From positions 1 to 44,716 of the forward strand of contig JAJTCO010000040.1 of the NCBI GenBank assembly GCA_021323265.1: a DNA stretch of 44,716 nucleotides, given 5' to 3'. Within the stretch, counting starts at the first letter, position 1; each line of letters begins with the position of its first letter. This DNA comes from Pseudoduganella sp. (lineage in GTDB: Bacteria > Pseudomonadota > Gammaproteobacteria > Burkholderiales > Burkholderiaceae_D). The translations under genes and the position numbers were made by a program. The notes under the pieces were generated by a model. It was given only the letters and a program-made list of their open reading frames with translations, was not told the DNA's origin and made no database searches. This document shows positions 43,329 to 44,716 of the stretch, in pieces.

Positions 43329-43822
43329 GCGCTCAGCTCCTGCAGCGGGCCGGGGTAGCCGATGGCGGCCCAGGCGGAAGGGTCGGCATACCAGGCGCCG
43401 ATGACCAGGTCATGCAAGCCATGGTAAGCGCTTTGCAGCATTGCCGTGCGATGGGTGCGCCAGCCTTGCAGGAAGGCTGCCACCTCGGCCGGCGTGGCGT
43501 CCTGCCACGGCGGCACGCCGGCCAGCAGGCGCCGCGTGGGCGCCAGGGACAGCAGGCCGAACAGGTCGCTGATTTCCTTCTGCGTGGCCAGCGGCAAGGC
43601 GGCGATGGCGCCGGCCACGCGCGCAATGCCCGCCTCCAGCGCCGGCGGCGCCGGCGTCAGCCCGGTGATGGCCGGGACCAGGGCGGCCAGCATGCGCCGG
43701 CCCTGGGCGTCCAGCGCAAAGCGCTGCGGCTGGGCCGGGCGCAGGTGCCGGTAGACGGCCCCGCCCGCGGCCAGCGCCACCGCGCCCAGCAGCCCGGCTT
43801 TCAAGAATGTCCTGCGTTGCAT
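43325..43822 (-). CDS. Tat-exported small subunit (gluconate 2-dehydrogenase subunit 3-like)
   Basis: A 165-residue protein with a twin-arginine signal (MQRRTFLKAGLLGAVALAAG) and a helical domain (LAALVPAITG...LPLATQKEISDLFGLLSLAPTRR...MLQSAYHGLHDLVIGAWYADP). This matches the small subunit that accompanies periplasmic GMC dehydrogenases. It carries the export signal for the complex, since the GMC subunit lacks one, and so the pair probably travels together through Tat. Strong AGGAGA ribosome binding site before ATG 43822. It overlaps the GMC start by four bases. A cytochrome partner gene is not adjacent. Confidence 0.9.
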   Translation of the reverse strand: MQRRTFLKAGLLGAVALAAGGAVYRHLRPAQPQRFALDAQGRRMLAALVPAITGLTPAPPALEAGIARVAGAIAALPLATQKEISDLFGLLSLAPTRRLLAGVPPWQDATPAEVAAFLQGWRTHRTAMLQSAYHGLHDLVIGAWYADPSAWAAIGYPGPLQELSA

Positions 43823-43889
43823 CGTGTCTCCTCTTATGGTGTAAGGAGGATTCTAAGGAGGCAACGCGGACAGGACTAGAGAATAGGCT

Positions 43890-44651
43890 CTAATCCTGGC
43901 GGCGGCGGGCCGTCATCTGGCGCGCAATGCCGCGCAGGATGTTGACTTCTTCCGTCTCCAGCCCGGCGCGCGCGAACAGGCGCTTCAGGCGCGGCATCAG
44001 CTTGCGCGGGTTGTTGGCGTCGAGGAAACCGATGTCGACCAGGGCCTGCTCCAGGTGCTGGTACATGCCTTCGATCTGGGCCGCGCTGGCCGCCTCGCCC
44101 TGGAAACCGACCGGGCTGGCGGGCTGCTGGCCGTCCAGCGCCGCCATGCGGCACTCGTACGCCAGCACCTGCGCCGCCTGCGCCAGGTTGAGCGAGGAAT
44201 AGTCGGGGTTGGCGGGGATATTCACCAGCACGTTGCACGGCTCGACGATGTCGTTGGGCAGGCCGAAGCGCTCGTTGCCGAAGATCAGGGCCGCGTGCAG
44301 CTCGCCATTGGCGGCCAGCTGGCCGGCAAATTCGCGCGGCGTCACCACCGGCGGCGAAAACTCGCGCAGGCGCGCCGACACGGCTGCCGTGAAGTTGATG
44401 CCCTGCAGCGCTTCGGCCATGCTGTCCACCACGCGCGCGCCGGCCAGGAGGTCCTGCGCGCCGGAGGCGAAGGCCAGCGCTTCCTCGTGCTGGCACGCCC
44501 CCTCGAAGCGCGGGTTGACCAGCACCAGGTCCGACAAGCCCATGGTTTTCATGGCGCGCGCCACCGAGCCGATGTTGCCCGGCCGGCTGGTTTGCACCAG
44601 GATCACACGAAGGCGGCGCAAGGCGGAGGATGCGGATTCGGTCTGCTTCAT
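43890..44651 (-). CDS. trmJ: tRNA (cytidine/uridine-2'-O-)-methyltransferase TrmJ
   Basis: A 253-residue SPOUT methyltransferase that 2'-O-methylates tRNA position 32. N-terminal VILVQTSRPGNIGSVARAMKTMGLSDLVLVNP (motif 1), ALIFGNERFGLPNDIV (motif 2) and the knot motif NPDYSSLNLAQAAQVLAYE (motif 3) are all present. The C-terminal helical extension (LMPRLKRLFARAGLETEEVNILRGIARQM) is the TrmJ-specific dimer tail. It runs toward the Tat subunit gene (67 bp). To its right, 44652-44716 is a probable divergent promoter region with TACAAT on the plus strand (44653-44658). The neighbour to the right is outside the window. Confidence 0.95.
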   Translation of the reverse strand: MKQTESASSALRRLRVILVQTSRPGNIGSVARAMKTMGLSDLVLVNPRFEGACQHEEALAFASGAQDLLAGARVVDSMAEALQGINFTAAVSARLREFSPPVVTPREFAGQLAANGELHAALIFGNERFGLPNDIVEPCNVLVNIPANPDYSSLNLAQAAQVLAYECRMAALDGQQPASPVGFQGEAASAAQIEGMYQHLEQALVDIGFLDANNPRKLMPRLKRLFARAGLETEEVNILRGIARQMTARRRQD

Positions 44652-44716
44652 TTACAATAGCGGGATTCTGCGTTGGGCGTGCATTTTACTCCGCCGGCAC
44701 AACGCGCCGCTCTTTT

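Noticed and set aside
43838..43862. Duplicated AAGGAGG on the plus strand as ribosome binding sites of a hidden gene
   Set aside because: No plus-strand frame with plausible composition follows. It lies opposite the leader of the Tat-subunit gene.

Overview
This is a high-GC, densely packed chromosomal stretch from a betaproteobacterium of the order Burkholderiales. Gene content points to Oxalobacteraceae, most plausibly Massilia or a close relative. The pointers are the hemC-hemD-hemX-hemY run divergent from ppc, a long RpoD with a basic/acidic N-terminal extension, a ProQ/FinO protein coupled to a DEDD exonuclease, TrmJ, phasin, YaeQ and Cho-like proteins. The genus is inferred from gene content, not from an alignment. 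I see no plasmid, phage or CRISPR, and no tRNA or rRNA gene.

Layout. 1-3.3 kb: the heme operon on the minus strand, with hemY cut by the window edge. 3.4-7.9 kb: ppc, a secreted DUF2807 protein, a GNAT acetyltransferase and YjdM/PhnA. 8.0-11.5 kb: a HAF-repeat protein, a decayed tandem copy of it, and an S10 serine carboxypeptidase whose native C-terminus is replaced by antisense rpoD sequence. 11.3-14.1 kb: rpoD, with a possible terminated small RNA or leader upstream. 14.1-18.7 kb: ProQ/FinO-exonuclease pair, MocR regulator, and a two-gene c-type cytochrome operon ending in a 30-bp perfect hairpin repeat. 18.8-25.8 kb: an unusual PilT/PilU ATPase, a truncated rlmI, a second DUF2807 protein, a copper-chaperone pair (PCuAC and DUF2946), an M48 protease, a lower-GC secreted orphan, yaeQ and purU.

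25.9-28.0 kb: a zinc-free quinone-oxidoreductase-like reductase, a hemerythrin, and a KGG stress protein whose ribosome binding site lies in a predicted three-way-junction leader. 28.0-30.9 kb: molybdate uptake and regulation (modA-modB-modC-modE) with a good ModE operator. 30.9-34.2 kb: small protein, Cho-like nuclease, YgjP-like metalloprotease, TetR-LOG operon and phasin. 34.2-40.8 kb: a membrane-anchored protein with two SagB-type nitroreductase domains, then a histidine kinase lacking its ATP-lid segment, followed by a 1207-residue REC-REC-GAF-PAS-GGDEF-EAL-REC signalling protein. 40.8-44.7 kb: a Tat-exported small subunit, a GMC oxidoreductase and a lipase in one operon, then trmJ.

There is no single obvious new defence or biosynthetic island. 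The most unusual signals are the structured KGG leader, the element upstream of rpoD, the double-SagB membrane protein, the kinase with a missing lid, and three scars of gene decay or rearrangement (S10/rpoD junction, HAF pseudogene, truncated rlmI).
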